The notes under the pieces are model-generated. The model saw nothing but the letters and a program-made list of their open reading frames with translations. It searched no databases and was not told where the DNA came from. This document shows positions 43,820 through 52,680 of a DNA stretch of 64,000 nucleotides, piece after piece (the stretch's first letter is position 1; each line of letters starts with the position of its first letter). Source of the DNA: Variovorax gossypii (GTDB lineage Bacteria > Pseudomonadota > Gammaproteobacteria > Burkholderiales > Burkholderiaceae_C). Where the stretch lies: NCBI RefSeq assembly GCF_003965815.1, contig NZ_RXOE01000004.1, forward strand, positions 62,001 through 126,000, read 5' to 3'. The translations under genes and the position numbers were made by a program.

Positions 43820-45247
43820 TCAGCTGCACAGCATGGGTTGGGGCGAATCGGCCAAGGCCAGCGGCAGCCGCACGGTGGCCAGCAGGCCGCCACTGGCGGT
43901 CTCGCCCAGCATCACCTCGCCGCCGTGGCGGTCGACCACAGACTTGACGATGGCCAGCCCCAGCCCGCTGCCGCTCTGGTTCTGGTCGGGGTTGCGGAAG
44001 AAGCGGTCGAACACCCGCTCGCGCAGCGCGGGCGGAATGCCGGGGCCCTGGTCGGCCACCGTCAGCAGGGCCTGCGAGCCGTCGCGCGCCACGTTCACCA
44101 CCACCGTGCCGCCGGGCGGGCTGTACTTGATGGCATTGTTGATGAGGTTGTCGATCATCGAGACCAGGCTCTCGCGCTCGCCGAGCACCGGCACGCGGTC
44201 TTCGCACTCCAGCTCCAGTTCGACATTGCGGGCGCTGGCCAGGCTTTCGATCATGGCGAGCCGGTCCTGCACCAGCGCGTCGAACGACAGCATCACGGGC
44301 AGCGCGCTGTCGGAAACCGCGTCGCTGCGCATCAGCTGCAGCAGCTGCCCCACCAGCCGGGCCGCGCGGTCGTTGCTGCGCAGCAGGTTGCCCATGAGCT
44401 CGCGCTGGCGCTCGTCGGTGCTCTGCTCCTTCAGCGCCTCCACGTTCACGCGCATGGCGGCCAGCGGCGTGCGCAGCTCGTGGGCGGCGTCGGCGATCAG
44501 GCTGCGCTCGCGAGAGGTGCTGTCGCGCACCCGCTGCAGCAGGCTGTTGATGCTCTGCACCAGCGGCTGCAGCTCCTTGTGCGGCGGCGTGTACGACAGC
44601 GGCGTGAGGTCGGCCGGCCCGCGCTCGGCGGTTTCCTGGCTCACGCGGCGCCAGGGCCGCAGCGCGAGACGCACCGACAGCCACGCGGGAAAGATCAGGA
44701 AAGGCAGGCTGATCACCAGCGGCAGCAGGTAGTAGCCGCGGTACATCACGGTGACCGTCAGCCGCCAGACGCTGGGCTCGGCCAGCATCACGCGGATGTC
44801 GCTGTCGGGCGAGGCCAGCGTGCGCGCTCGCCACTCTCGATTGCCCGCCTTCACGGTCTCGATGCGGTTCGGCTCGCTATTGAGGATGACGGGCACCGCG
44901 GCCGTCGAGCGGTAGACGAGCCTGTCGCCCTGCCACACCTGCAGGACCGGCGAGGTGTCCGAGGCGGCGTCGCCGTCGCCGATGGTCTCGAGCAGCGCGG
45001 CGTCGAAGGCGGCGATGGTCTCCTGCTGCTTGTCGGGCCGGTCGGCGGTGTTCTTCGCGATCGCGATCACCGTCTGGAAGATCTTGTCGAACTTCAGCAG
45101 CTCGGGGTCTTCGTAGGAGTCGTACAGCAGCAGGGCGATGGCCATGGTCCACAGCAGGGCGACCACGCCCATCTGCGCAAGCAGCAGGCGCCGCATCAGG
45201 GAAGGTTGTTTCCAGTTCTTCCAGCGCTGCGCCAGCGCCTGAATCAT
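43820..45247 (-). CDS. OmpR-type sensor histidine kinase, QseC/PmrB-like
   Basis: The protein has 475 residues. TM1 is at about 19-42, a periplasmic sensor region at 45-165, TM2 at about 173-195 and then a HAMP-like linker. HisKA has His256 in IADAAHELRTPLAAM. HATPase motifs are NLINNAIKYSPPGG and GSGLGLAIVKSV. Its ATG overlaps the regulator stop (ATGA). Overall layout matches QseC/PmrB/TctE-type sensors. LpxO-like and phosphatase genes nearby suggest envelope-stress or metal sensing, which is inference. Confidence 0.92.
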   Translation of the reverse strand: MIQALAQRWKNWKQPSLMRRLLLAQMGVVALLWTMAIALLLYDSYEDPELLKFDKIFQTVIAIAKNTADRPDKQQETIAAFDAALLETIGDGDAASDTSPVLQVWQGDRLVYRSTAAVPVILNSEPNRIETVKAGNREWRARTLASPDSDIRVMLAEPSVWRLTVTVMYRGYYLLPLVISLPFLIFPAWLSVRLALRPWRRVSQETAERGPADLTPLSYTPPHKELQPLVQSINSLLQRVRDSTSRERSLIADAAHELRTPLAAMRVNVEALKEQSTDERQRELMGNLLRSNDRAARLVGQLLQLMRSDAVSDSALPVMLSFDALVQDRLAMIESLASARNVELELECEDRVPVLGERESLVSMIDNLINNAIKYSPPGGTVVVNVARDGSQALLTVADQGPGIPPALRERVFDRFFRNPDQNQSGSGLGLAIVKSVVDRHGGEVMLGETASGGLLATVRLPLALADSPQPMLCS

Positions 45248-45927
45248 TTCTGCGTGCTCCGCGCCAGCGATTGCACGTCGATCACGTAGCCGATGCCGCG
45301 CACCGTGCGGATGTAGCCCTGGCCGATCTTCTTGCGCAGGTTGGAGATGTGCACCTCGAGCGAGTTGCTGCCGTTGGCCTGTCCGCCGGGCAGCACCTGC
45401 TCTTCCATCACGCGGCGCGTGACCACGCGGCCGGTGCGCTTGAGCAGCAGCGCCAGCAGGTCGAACTCGCAGCGCGACAGCTCGACCGGCTCGCCGTCGA
45501 CGATCACGCCGCGCGTGGGCTCGTGCAGCGCCAGCCCGCGCATGCGGATGGTCTCGTCGTTGAAGCCGTAGCTTCGGCGCGCGAGCGCACGAACGCGCGA
45601 CAGCAATTCGGCCAGCGCGAAGGGCTTGACCAGGTAGTCGTCGGCGCCGTCGTCCAGGCTTCGCAGCCGGTCGTTGAGCGCGTCGCGCGCGCTGAGCACC
45701 AGCACAGGCAATATCTGTCGGTCGCGACGCAGGCGGAACAGCAGATCGAGCCCGTCGCCGTCGGGCAGGCCGAGGTCGAGCAGGACCATGTCGAAGGTGC
45801 CGCCGTCGAGGGTGCGCAGGGCGTCGTCGAGTCTGCGGACCCACACCACATCCATGCCTTGATTGGCCAGCGCGATGCGCACGCCATTGCCGAGGTCAAG
45901 GTCGTCCTCAACAAGCAAGAGATTCAT
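45244..45927 (-). CDS. OmpR-type response regulator, QseB/PmrA-like
   Basis: The protein has 227 residues. The receiver has D8-D9 and phosphoacceptor D51 (MVLLDLGLPDGDG); the lysine lies in LVKPFA. The winged helix has ELSRCEFDLLALLL, LEVHISNLRKKIG and IRTVRGIGYVI. The start at 45927 opens directly with MNLLLVEDD. It is coupled to its kinase by a four-base overlap. It resembles, but differs clearly from, the regulator at 38225. Confidence 0.93.
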   Translation of the reverse strand: MNLLLVEDDLDLGNGVRIALANQGMDVVWVRRLDDALRTLDGGTFDMVLLDLGLPDGDGLDLLFRLRRDRQILPVLVLSARDALNDRLRSLDDGADDYLVKPFALAELLSRVRALARRSYGFNDETIRMRGLALHEPTRGVIVDGEPVELSRCEFDLLALLLKRTGRVVTRRVMEEQVLPGGQANGSNSLEVHISNLRKKIGQGYIRTVRGIGYVIDVQSLARSTQK

Positions 45928-46017
45928 GAGCCTCCACGTGAACTGACCACTCCGTTTCCGGAATGTGGCGGAAGTATCTGCCAAGCGCCGTCACGGCACT
46001 TCAGGAAATCTTCATGA

Positions 46018-47232
46018 ATGCCGAAGCAGGCCTTCAGGTGCGGCTCGGACACTGGAGCCATTCCCTGCACACGGAAACGGAACCCCCAAGTGAATGGCCT
46101 GCCCTCGCCCCCGGCACGTACTGCCCGCCCGGACCGCTACCGCCTTCGACGGCGGGACATTCTTCATGCCATGGCGCTGACCGGCGTCGCGGGCCTCGCG
46201 GCCTGCGGTGGCGGCAGCCACGGCGGTGTCGGGGTCGGAGGGGTAGGAGGGGTTGGCACCGGTGGCGGCGGCAAGCCCACGGTCTTCGACCGCCGGGTGA
46301 AGGTGTCGGCCACGCCCGAAGTCTCGCTGCAGGTACGCGACTGGCAGCCGCCCGGCAGCACCGGCCCCGTCATCGTGCTGCTGGCCGGACTGGGCGGCAA
46401 CGCACGCTATTTCGACAGCCTCGCACCCGCGCTGGCAGCGAGATCGCGGGTGCTCGCCATCAGCCGGCGCGGCTACGGACTCTCGGACAAGCCGATGCCG
46501 GTGAAGACCGCCACGCAGTACTACGAAGTCGATACGCTGGTCGCGGACCTGAAAGCGGTGCTCGACGCGCTGGGCGTGCAGCGCGCGGTGCTGGGCGGCC
46601 ATTCGATCGCGGGCAACGAGCTCACGCGATTCGCGGGCCTGTATCCGGAACGGACGCAAGGACTCATCTACCTGGACACCACCTTCGACTACACCTTAGA
46701 CGGCGACAGCGGAGGCGAGACAGTGCCGGACAACCGCCTGCTCCACGAGCCCAAGCCGACACCGGACGACGGCCGATCCCTGCAGGCCGCCATCGCCTTC
46801 TTCCGGCGCAACTCGAAGAACTGGTGGCCTGCGCTGGAAGCGAACCTGCGCGACGCCATCGACATACGCGGCGACGGAAGCGTGCGCCTCAATACCCCCG
46901 ATGAAGTGGAGACCGCCGTGGACACAGCCGGACACTCCTTCTCGCCGGACTACAAGGCCGTGCGCGCGCCGTCGCTTGTCGTGACCGCCCTGCCCTCTGG
47001 CAGGCGCGACATGTTCCCGTGGCTCGAGCTTCCGCTCGACGCGAAGACACAGAAAGACGCTGACGACTATCTGCGCATCTTCCGTCGCGTGTCCATCACG
47101 AATTCGAATCAGCTCGTGGCGGCGCTCGACACGCCGAACCGCCTGACCCTGGACAACGCCAGCCACGGCGACTTCATCATGGAGCGCGAGGCCGAGGTGC
47201 TGCGCGCCATCCAGTTCATGACATGGGCCTGA
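46018..47232 (+). CDS. Alpha/beta-hydrolase lipoprotein
   Basis: The protein has up to 404 residues. Near the N terminus a twin-arginine-like run RLRRRDILHAMALTG leads to a lipobox LAAC with Cys63 and then a glycine-rich linker (about 64-86), so the protein is probably exported and lipidated. A GTG at 46090 would place the signal closer to the N terminus. The hydrolase domain has LLAGLGGNAR (oxyanion region), RRGYGLSDKP and nucleophile Ser196 in GGHSIAGNE; the histidine is likely in DNASHGDF. The substrate is unknown. Converges with the imine reductase gene with one base between stops. Confidence 0.8.
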   Translation: MPKQAFRCGSDTGAIPCTRKRNPQVNGLPSPPARTARPDRYRLRRRDILHAMALTGVAGLAACGGGSHGGVGVGGVGGVGTGGGGKPTVFDRRVKVSATPEVSLQVRDWQPPGSTGPVIVLLAGLGGNARYFDSLAPALAARSRVLAISRRGYGLSDKPMPVKTATQYYEVDTLVADLKAVLDALGVQRAVLGGHSIAGNELTRFAGLYPERTQGLIYLDTTFDYTLDGDSGGETVPDNRLLHEPKPTPDDGRSLQAAIAFFRRNSKNWWPALEANLRDAIDIRGDGSVRLNTPDEVETAVDTAGHSFSPDYKAVRAPSLVVTALPSGRRDMFPWLELPLDAKTQKDADDYLRIFRRVSITNSNQLVAALDTPNRLTLDNASHGDFIMEREAEVLRAIQFMTWA

Positions 47233-47233
47233 G

Positions 47234-48136
47234 CTATGCCGATGTTTGCTTCGCGCGCAGCAGCTTGATAAGCGCCGCGAGTTCCTCGCCGCCGAGGCCG
47301 GCTGCGTCCGCCCGCTGGAAGATGCCGGCCGCGAAGGCCGGGAAGCCGGTGTCGATGCCGGAGTCCTGCGCCGACTGCAGGATGCGCCGCGTCGCCTCGA
47401 CCGAGATGCGCATCGGGCTCTGCGAGATGGCGAAGTCGCCCGACTGGATGACGGAGCCCTCGTGCTGAAGAAAGCCGGCGAAGGTCGGCATGATGCCCGC
47501 GACGATGCGGCCGTATTCGGCCACGTCGAAGCCTTCGTGCTCGGCGATGCGCGCGCCGTGGATGAAGCCGAGCATCGTGCCGTAGATGGTGGACAGCGTG
47601 GCGAGGTCCATGGCCGCCGCCGCGCTCGCGGCCTCGCCCAGGTAGACGATGCCGCCGGCCAGCGCCTTCAGCCAGGGCTCGGCTTCGTCGAACACCGGCC
47701 TGGCGCCCGACACCAGCAGCGGCGTGTCGGGCTGGCCCATCTGGTCGGGTGCGGCCTGGATCGCGCCTTCGAGGTAGGCGGCGCCTTGCTTGCGCGCCCA
47801 CGCCTGCGCGTCGCGGGCGTCCTGCGGGCTTCCGGTGGTCAGCTGCACCAGCAGGCGGCCGTCCATGGCGGCGGCGACGCCGTCGAGCGCGAAGATGGCA
47901 TCGGCCGCGCGGTAGTCGTAGACGCACATCACGACGACGCGCGCGGCGCGCACCGCCTCGCTCGCGCTGCGCGCCAGTACCGCGCCTTTCGCGACCAGCG
48001 CATCGGCCTTGCCTGCCGTGCGGTTCCACACGGTCACCTTGTAGCCCTGGTCGAGATAGAGCCGCGCGATGGCCTCGCCCATCGCTCCCAGGCCCAGAAC
48101 GGAAACTTCCTTGATGTCGTTGCTCTTGCTGCTCAT
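47234..48136 (-). CDS. NAD(P)-dependent imine reductase/beta-HAD family oxidoreductase
   Basis: The protein has 300 residues. The N-terminal Rossmann fold has VSVLGLGAMGEAIARLYL and an arginine at WNRTAGKA that suits NADPH. The C-terminal helical domain has the imine-reductase landmark APDQMGQPDTPLLVSGA and YGTMLGFIHGARIAEHEG. It probably reduces a cyclic or acyclic imine, or a related carbonyl. It is divergent from the HxlR regulator, with a perfect palindrome between, so it is probably induced by a reactive compound sensed by that regulator. Confidence 0.85.
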   Translation of the reverse strand: MSSKSNDIKEVSVLGLGAMGEAIARLYLDQGYKVTVWNRTAGKADALVAKGAVLARSASEAVRAARVVVMCVYDYRAADAIFALDGVAAAMDGRLLVQLTTGSPQDARDAQAWARKQGAAYLEGAIQAAPDQMGQPDTPLLVSGARPVFDEAEPWLKALAGGIVYLGEAASAAAAMDLATLSTIYGTMLGFIHGARIAEHEGFDVAEYGRIVAGIMPTFAGFLQHEGSVIQSGDFAISQSPMRISVEATRRILQSAQDSGIDTGFPAFAAGIFQRADAAGLGGEELAALIKLLRAKQTSA

Positions 48137-48200
48137 GACGATTCGCTCGTTGCGGGTTGTGAAGATGGACGTATCGTAGGAATCGGGCTTCCTAACGGTC

Positions 48201-48227
48201 AAGTACCTACAATTAAGTTAGGTACTT
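48201..48227. promoter_or_regulatory. HxlR-type operator palindrome
   Basis: AAGTACCTA and TAGGTACTT form a perfect 9-bp inverted repeat with a nine-base spacer. It lies between the divergent imine reductase and HxlR genes. The TAC-rich arms are typical of sites bound by HxlR-family dimers. A further half-site-like TTACCTA occurs at about 48242-48248, just inside the regulator gene. Autoregulation and control of the reductase are expected. Confidence 0.7.
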
Positions 48228-48237
48228 ACCAAAATGT

Positions 48238-48618
48238 ATGTATTACCTACTGATGGGGATGAAGATGAAATCCAAGAAACCCTACAACTGCGGCATCGGC
48301 CCGGCTTTCGACGTGATCGGCGGCAAGTGGAAGGCCGTGATCCTGTGGGAGCTCCACGTGCAGCCCCTGCGCTTCGGCGAGCTGAAGCGGGCGCTGCCCG
48401 ACATCAGCGAGAAGATGCTGATCCAGCAGCTGCGCGAGATGGAAACCGACGGCATCGTCCATCGCGAGGTGTTCCACGAAGTGCCGCCGCGCGTGGAGTA
48501 CTCGGAAACGAAGCTGGGCGCCACGCTCAATGCGGCGCTCGCGCCGCTGGCCGACTGGGGCGACCGCTACGCGAAGCGCGTGGAGGCTGCGCGCACGCGG
48601 GCCGAGGCTGCGAAGTGA
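48238..48618 (+). CDS. HxlR family transcriptional regulator
   Basis: This short winged-helix protein has up to 126 residues. It has the family signature CGIGPAFDVIGGKWKAVILWEL, then RFGELKRALPDISEKMLIQQLREME and YSETKLGATL. The single cysteine near the N terminus (CGIG) is where several HxlR proteins sense electrophiles or oxidants. Several in-frame ATGs exist (48238, 48253, 48259, 48265); 48265, with GGGGA upstream, is a good alternative. Its stop overlaps a GTG start of the next gene. Confidence 0.9.
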   Translation: MYYLLMGMKMKSKKPYNCGIGPAFDVIGGKWKAVILWELHVQPLRFGELKRALPDISEKMLIQQLREMETDGIVHREVFHEVPPRVEYSETKLGATLNAALAPLADWGDRYAKRVEAARTRAEAAK

Positions 48619-49802
48619 CGAGACAGGCGAAGTCCGCCGCCGCGCTGCTCGCGCTCTGCGCAGCCTTGCATGCCTCGCCGGGCATGGCACAGGCCGCGTG
48701 CTCGCCCTCTCCCGCATGGGCCGGCCCGCAGATGCGCAGCGCGCCCGAAACGGTCTGGCGCAGGGACTTCAAGCGTCCCATCGACGGACAGCTCCCCGCA
48801 GGGCTGCAGGCCGCCCTCGGCGATGCGCTAGACAAGATGCTGCAGCACGTTCCGGCCGCGAGCGTGGCCGTCGCCATTCCCGGCGAAGGCATCTGGTCCG
48901 CCACGCGCGGCCTGGCGCGCAGGGAGCCGGCGCAGCCCGTGGTGCCCGACCAGCAGTTCCAGGTCGCGAGCACCGCCAAGACGCTGACGGCCGCGGTCGT
49001 GCTGCAGCTCGTCGAGGAAGGCGGGCTCGGGCTCGGCGACACCATCGACAAATGGTTTCCCGACGCGCCGAACGCGAAGCTCACCACCATCGAGCAGCTG
49101 CTGCGCCACACCAGCGGGCTCGTGAGCTTCAACGCGCTGCCGTCGCTGGGCACTGCCTACCGCACGCCCGCCGACATCGTCGCGCTCGGCACATCGCAGA
49201 AGCCGCAGTTCTGCCCCGGCACGAACTGGAGCTACAGCAACACCGGCTACGCGATGCTCGGAATGATCGTCGAGAAGGTGGACGGCGCGCCGTTCGCCGA
49301 AGTGCTTTCGAAGCGGCTCATCAAGCCGCTGGCGCTCACGCACACCGTCATGCGCAAGGCCGGCGTCGAACTGCCCGTCGCCACGGGCCATGCTTCGGGC
49401 AGGCCGGTCGAGGCGCCCGACCAGTACGCAACACCCTATGCGGCAGGCGCGCTGGCATCGACGGCGGGCGACCTCGCGGTGTTCTGGCACGCATTGCTCG
49501 CGGGCAAGGTGCTGCCGGGCGAATCGGTGCATCGCATGTTCACCGGCATGCCCGCGATGCTCGGCCCCTACGCCGGCAGCAACTCGTTCTACGGCATGGG
49601 CGTGCAGCTCTACGACGTGCCCGACGGCCCCGGGCTGATGCTCGGCCACAGCGGCGGCATCGAGGGCTTCACGAGCATCGTGGCCTACGTGCCGGCGGAC
49701 GACGTCTACATCGCCGTGGCGTTCAACGAGAAGAAGGTGCCGGCAGAGGCCGGCCTGTGGGCGCTGCTGCGCGCGGTGCGGACATATCGCGCGCTGCAGT
49801 GA
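48615..49802 (+). CDS. Serine hydrolase, class C beta-lactamase/PBP-like
   Basis: The 395-residue protein starts at GTG, overlapping the HxlR stop (GTGA). A signal peptide ends near MAQA. The catalytic set is Ser119-T-A-Lys122, Tyr207-S-Asn209 and His345-Ser-Gly347, as in the beta-lactamase family (esterases, D-aminopeptidases, PBP4-like proteins). The protein should be periplasmic. The HSG in place of KTG is common in esterase-like members, so beta-lactam resistance is not implied. Cotranscription with HxlR is likely. Confidence 0.85.
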   Translation: MTRQAKSAAALLALCAALHASPGMAQAACSPSPAWAGPQMRSAPETVWRRDFKRPIDGQLPAGLQAALGDALDKMLQHVPAASVAVAIPGEGIWSATRGLARREPAQPVVPDQQFQVASTAKTLTAAVVLQLVEEGGLGLGDTIDKWFPDAPNAKLTTIEQLLRHTSGLVSFNALPSLGTAYRTPADIVALGTSQKPQFCPGTNWSYSNTGYAMLGMIVEKVDGAPFAEVLSKRLIKPLALTHTVMRKAGVELPVATGHASGRPVEAPDQYATPYAAGALASTAGDLAVFWHALLAGKVLPGESVHRMFTGMPAMLGPYAGSNSFYGMGVQLYDVPDGPGLMLGHSGGIEGFTSIVAYVPADDVYIAVAFNEKKVPAEAGLWALLRAVRTYRALQ

Positions 49803-49823
49803 TTGGCGAGAGGAAGAGCCGGC

Positions 49824-50225
49824 TCACTCGGCCCAGCCGGTCTCGATCTCCGTCTTCACCTCTGTCATGAGCTTGTGCACCGGGCACTTTCCGGCCACGC
49901 GCAGCAGCTCTTCGCGCTGCGCCTCGCTGAGGTCGCCGCTCAGGCGCAGGCCCGACTTGAGGCGGTAGACGCCCTTGCGCTCCTCGCTGTCGTCACGGTC
50001 GACCACCACCTCGATGTCTTCCACCGGAATGCCCTTGCGGCGCGCGTAGATCAGCACTGTGAGCGCCTTGCAGGCCGCGAGCGACGCGTCGTACAGGTCG
50101 TGCGGCTCGGGGCCGGCGTCGCTGCCGCCACCGGCCGGCGATGCGTCGACCGGGATCTCGTGGTTGCGGATCTTCAGGATGTGTCGCGTGCCGGTGGTGC
50201 CGTCGCGGCGGATCGAGATGCTCAT
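49824..50225 (-). CDS. OsmC/Ohr family protein
   Basis: The protein has 133 residues. The two family cysteines are Cys52 (SLAACKALTVLIYARRKG) and Cys114 (GKCPVHKLM), the redox-active thiols of peroxidases that act on organic hydroperoxides. Size is normal. The start at 50225 overlaps the stop of the GNAT gene (ATGA). It is the last gene of an Lrp-GNAT-OsmC unit. Confidence 0.9.
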   Translation of the reverse strand: MSISIRRDGTTGTRHILKIRNHEIPVDASPAGGGSDAGPEPHDLYDASLAACKALTVLIYARRKGIPVEDIEVVVDRDDSEERKGVYRLKSGLRLSGDLSEAQREELLRVAGKCPVHKLMTEVKTEIETGWAE

Positions 50226-50749
50226 GCGTGTTTCCTCTGGGAGGGTGTTGCGGTTCGGGGAGAAAGCGTCTTCACGTACAGGATGGTGGTGAAGCCGCTG
50301 TGCCATTCGAGGTCGGGGTAGCGGTCGGCCTCGCGGTAGCCGAGCGCGAGGTAAAAGCCCTGGCTCTTCGTGTTGAAAGTGTCCGTCTCCAGCCGCGCGA
50401 GCTCCACGCCGTCGGCGCGCATGCCGTCTTCGGTGAATGCCATGAGGGCGCGGGCGATGCCCTTGCGCTGGTGCATGGCCGGCACGTGCAGCGCGTGCAC
50501 GAAGTCGTGCTCCCAGTGCACCATGCCGACCACCTCGCCGTCGATCTCGGCCACGAAGAAGTCCGGGCCCTTCTCGTCGATGTAGCCCACGGGCGCGCCG
50601 CTCTCCTCGTAGGCCCTGGCGGCCTCGGGCGTGAGTTCCGGCAGCCAGGTGCCGGCGAAGGTGTCGTCGAGGATGGCCTTCACCGCGTCGAAGTCCTCGA
50701 TGCGCCAGGGCCGGATGGTGACGTCGGGAACGTCGTTGTTCGTGCTCAT
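50222..50749 (-). CDS. GNAT family N-acetyltransferase
   Basis: The protein has 175 residues. The GNAT fold is clear from VTIRPWRIEDFDAVKAIL at the N terminus, DFFVAEIDGEVVGMVHWEHDFV and the acetyl-CoA binding turn HQRKGIARALMAF, followed by ETDTFNTKSQGFYLALGYREADRY. It is coupled to the OsmC gene by a four-base overlap and lies 12 bases after the Lrp gene. The acceptor is unknown. Confidence 0.88.
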   Translation of the reverse strand: MSTNNDVPDVTIRPWRIEDFDAVKAILDDTFAGTWLPELTPEAARAYEESGAPVGYIDEKGPDFFVAEIDGEVVGMVHWEHDFVHALHVPAMHQRKGIARALMAFTEDGMRADGVELARLETDTFNTKSQGFYLALGYREADRYPDLEWHSGFTTILYVKTLSPRTATPSQRKHA

Positions 50750-50761
50750 CGGTTCAGCTGC

Positions 50762-51229
50762 TCAGCGGTCCACCGCCAGCATCAGCGTTTCCTTGATTTC
50801 TTCCATCACCACGTAGCTGTGCGACTCGGCCGCCACCGGCAGCTTCTTGAGGATGTCGCCCAGCAGGTGCCGGTATTCGCTCATGCCGCTGAGCCGCGCC
50901 TTCACGAGGTAGTCGAAGCTGCCCGACACCAGGTGGCATTCGAGCACCTCGGGCATGTGCAGCAGCTCCTTGCGCACCTTGTCGAACACGTCGCCTGACT
51001 TGGCCGAGAGCTTGATCTCGACGAACACCAGCAGCGTCTTGTCCAGCGCTTCGGGCGACACGTGGGCGTGGTAGCCGGTAATGACGCCGTCGCGCTCCAT
51101 GCGCTTCACGCGCTCGGCGCAGGGCGACGCCGACAGGCCGATGTGCTCGGCCAGCTCGGTCATGGACATGCGGCCCTGGCGCTGCAGGACGTCGAGGATC
51201 TTGCGGTCTATGCGGTCGAGTTCGGGCAT
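50762..51229 (-). CDS. Lrp/AsnC family regulator of dadA
   Basis: The protein has 155 residues. The helix-turn-helix (about 5-55) reads DRIDRKILDVLQRQGRMSMTEL then GLSASPCAERVKRME. The RAM effector domain occupies about 65-150. It is divergent from dadA, with a set of palindromes between, exactly as Lrp/DadR-type activators are placed in other proteobacteria. D- or L-alanine or another amino acid is the probable effector. Confidence 0.9.
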   Translation of the reverse strand: MPELDRIDRKILDVLQRQGRMSMTELAEHIGLSASPCAERVKRMERDGVITGYHAHVSPEALDKTLLVFVEIKLSAKSGDVFDKVRKELLHMPEVLECHLVSGSFDYLVKARLSGMSEYRHLLGDILKKLPVAAESHSYVVMEEIKETLMLAVDR

Positions 51230-51260
51230 TTCACTTCGGAGGAGGCCTTGGACGATGAGC

Positions 51261-51307
51261 GGCAGTGTATTCCACTGCCGAATCGCCGAAATCAGTGGAA
51301 TCCACTG
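51261..51307. promoter_or_regulatory. Lrp-type operator pair upstream of dadA
   Basis: Two palindromes lie 30 bp apart, centre to centre: GGCAGTG-TATTC-CACTGCC (51261-51279) and CAGTGG-AAT-CCACTG (51293-51307). Both share the CAGTG...CACTG arms. A third, weaker symmetric stretch starting GATTCCATT and ending GAATC follows at 51322-51345. Helically phased multiple sites are what octameric Lrp-family proteins use. Confidence 0.7.
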
Positions 51308-51357
51308 CATTGAGGACTTTAGATTCCATTCATTCCATTTGAATCGGCGAATACACC

Positions 51358-52659
51358 ATGAAAGTCATCGTTCTCGGCGGCGGCGTGATCGGCACCACCA
51401 CGGCGTACTACCTTGCCCGCTCGGGCGCCGAGGTCACCCTGCTCGACCGGCAGGCCGGCCCCGCCGAGGAAACCAGCTTCGGCAACGCCGGCCAGGTGTC
51501 TCCCGGCTACTCCACGCCGTGGGCCGCGCCGGGCATTCCGCTGAAGGCGATCAAGTGGATGTTCAAGAAGCACGCGCCGCTGTCGATCCGCCCCGACGGC
51601 ACCCTGTTCCAGCTGCGCTGGATGGCCGCCATGCTGCGCAACTGCTCGCCCGAGGCCTATGCGGTGAACAAGGAACGCATGATGCGCGTGGCCGAATACA
51701 GCCGCGGCTGCCTACAGCAGCTGCGCGCCGACACCGGCCTGCAGTACGAGCAGCGCACCGGCGGCACCCTGCAGCTGTTCCGCACGCAGGCCCAGCTCGA
51801 CGCGGTGGAGCGCGACATCGCCGTGCTCGAGGAATGCGGCGTGCCCTACGAGCTGCTCGACCGCGACGGCCTCGCCCGCATCGAGCCCGCGCTGGCCGGT
51901 GCACGCGACCGGCTCACCGGCGGCCTGCGCCTGCCCAACGACGAGACCGGCGACTGCCACCTGTTCACCCGCGGCCTCGCCGAAATTGCACGCGGCATGG
52001 GCGTCGACTTCCGCTTCGGCCAGACCATCGCCGCCCTCGAAACCGACGGCGGCCGCATCACCGGCGTGCGCACCACGGCCGGCAAGATCCTCACGGCCGA
52101 CCGCTACGTGATGGCCTTCGGCAGCTACTCGCGCGCCGCCATCGCCTCGCTGGGGCTGGACATCCCGGTGTACCCGGTCAAGGGCTACTCGCTGACCGTT
52201 CCGCTGCTCGACGAATCGCTGGCGCCGCAGTCGACCGTGCTCGACGAAACCTACAAGGTGGCCGTCACGCGCTTCGACAACCGCATCCGCGTGGGCGGCA
52301 TGGCCGAGCTCGGCGGCTTCGACCTGCGCCTGAACCCGGCACGCCGCGCCACGCTCGAAAAGGTCGTGACCGACCTGTTCCCCGGCGGTGACGTGCCGAA
52401 GGCCACCTTCTGGACCGGCCTGCGCCCGATGACGCCCGACAGCACGCCCATCGTCGGCGGCACGCGCTACGCCAACCTGTTCCTCAACACCGGCCACGGC
52501 ACGCTGGGCTGGACCATGGCCTGCGGCTCGGGCAAGCTCATCTCCGACATGGTGATGGGCCAGCGCCCCGAGATCCGCACCGACGGCCTGGCGATGGACC
52601 GCTACGAAACGGGCTCGTCGCGCGCAACGCGCCCGAACCCGGCGACCGCGCCGGCTTGA
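51358..52659 (+). CDS. dadA: D-amino acid dehydrogenase, small subunit
   Basis: This 433-residue FAD enzyme has the dinucleotide motif [21 protein letters not shown] (residues 3-23). DadA landmarks are [50 protein letters not shown] and [16 protein letters not shown]. It oxidises D-amino acids such as D-alanine at the inner membrane and passes electrons to quinone. Length fits the family. It is regulated by the divergent Lrp protein. No alanine racemase follows; the downstream gene is convergent. Confidence 0.93.
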   Translation: MKVIVLGGGVIGTTTAYYLARSGAEVTLLDRQAGPAEETSFGNAGQVSPGYSTPWAAPGIPLKAIKWMFKKHAPLSIRPDGTLFQLRWMAAMLRNCSPEAYAVNKERMMRVAEYSRGCLQQLRADTGLQYEQRTGGTLQLFRTQAQLDAVERDIAVLEECGVPYELLDRDGLARIEPALAGARDRLTGGLRLPNDETGDCHLFTRGLAEIARGMGVDFRFGQTIAALETDGGRITGVRTTAGKILTADRYVMAFGSYSRAAIASLGLDIPVYPVKGYSLTVPLLDESLAPQSTVLDETYKVAVTRFDNRIRVGGMAELGGFDLRLNPARRATLEKVVTDLFPGGDVPKATFWTGLRPMTPDSTPIVGGTRYANLFLNTGHGTLGWTMACGSGKLISDMVMGQRPEIRTDGLAMDRYETGSSRATRPNPATAPA

Positions 52660-52680
52660 TGCGCTTGATGCAGAGGCCGC

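Noticed and set aside
48615..49802. Annotation as an antibiotic-resistance beta-lactamase
   Set aside because: The catalytic triad motifs fit the wider serine hydrolase family; HSG replaces KTG, and the operon context is not AmpC-AmpR-like.
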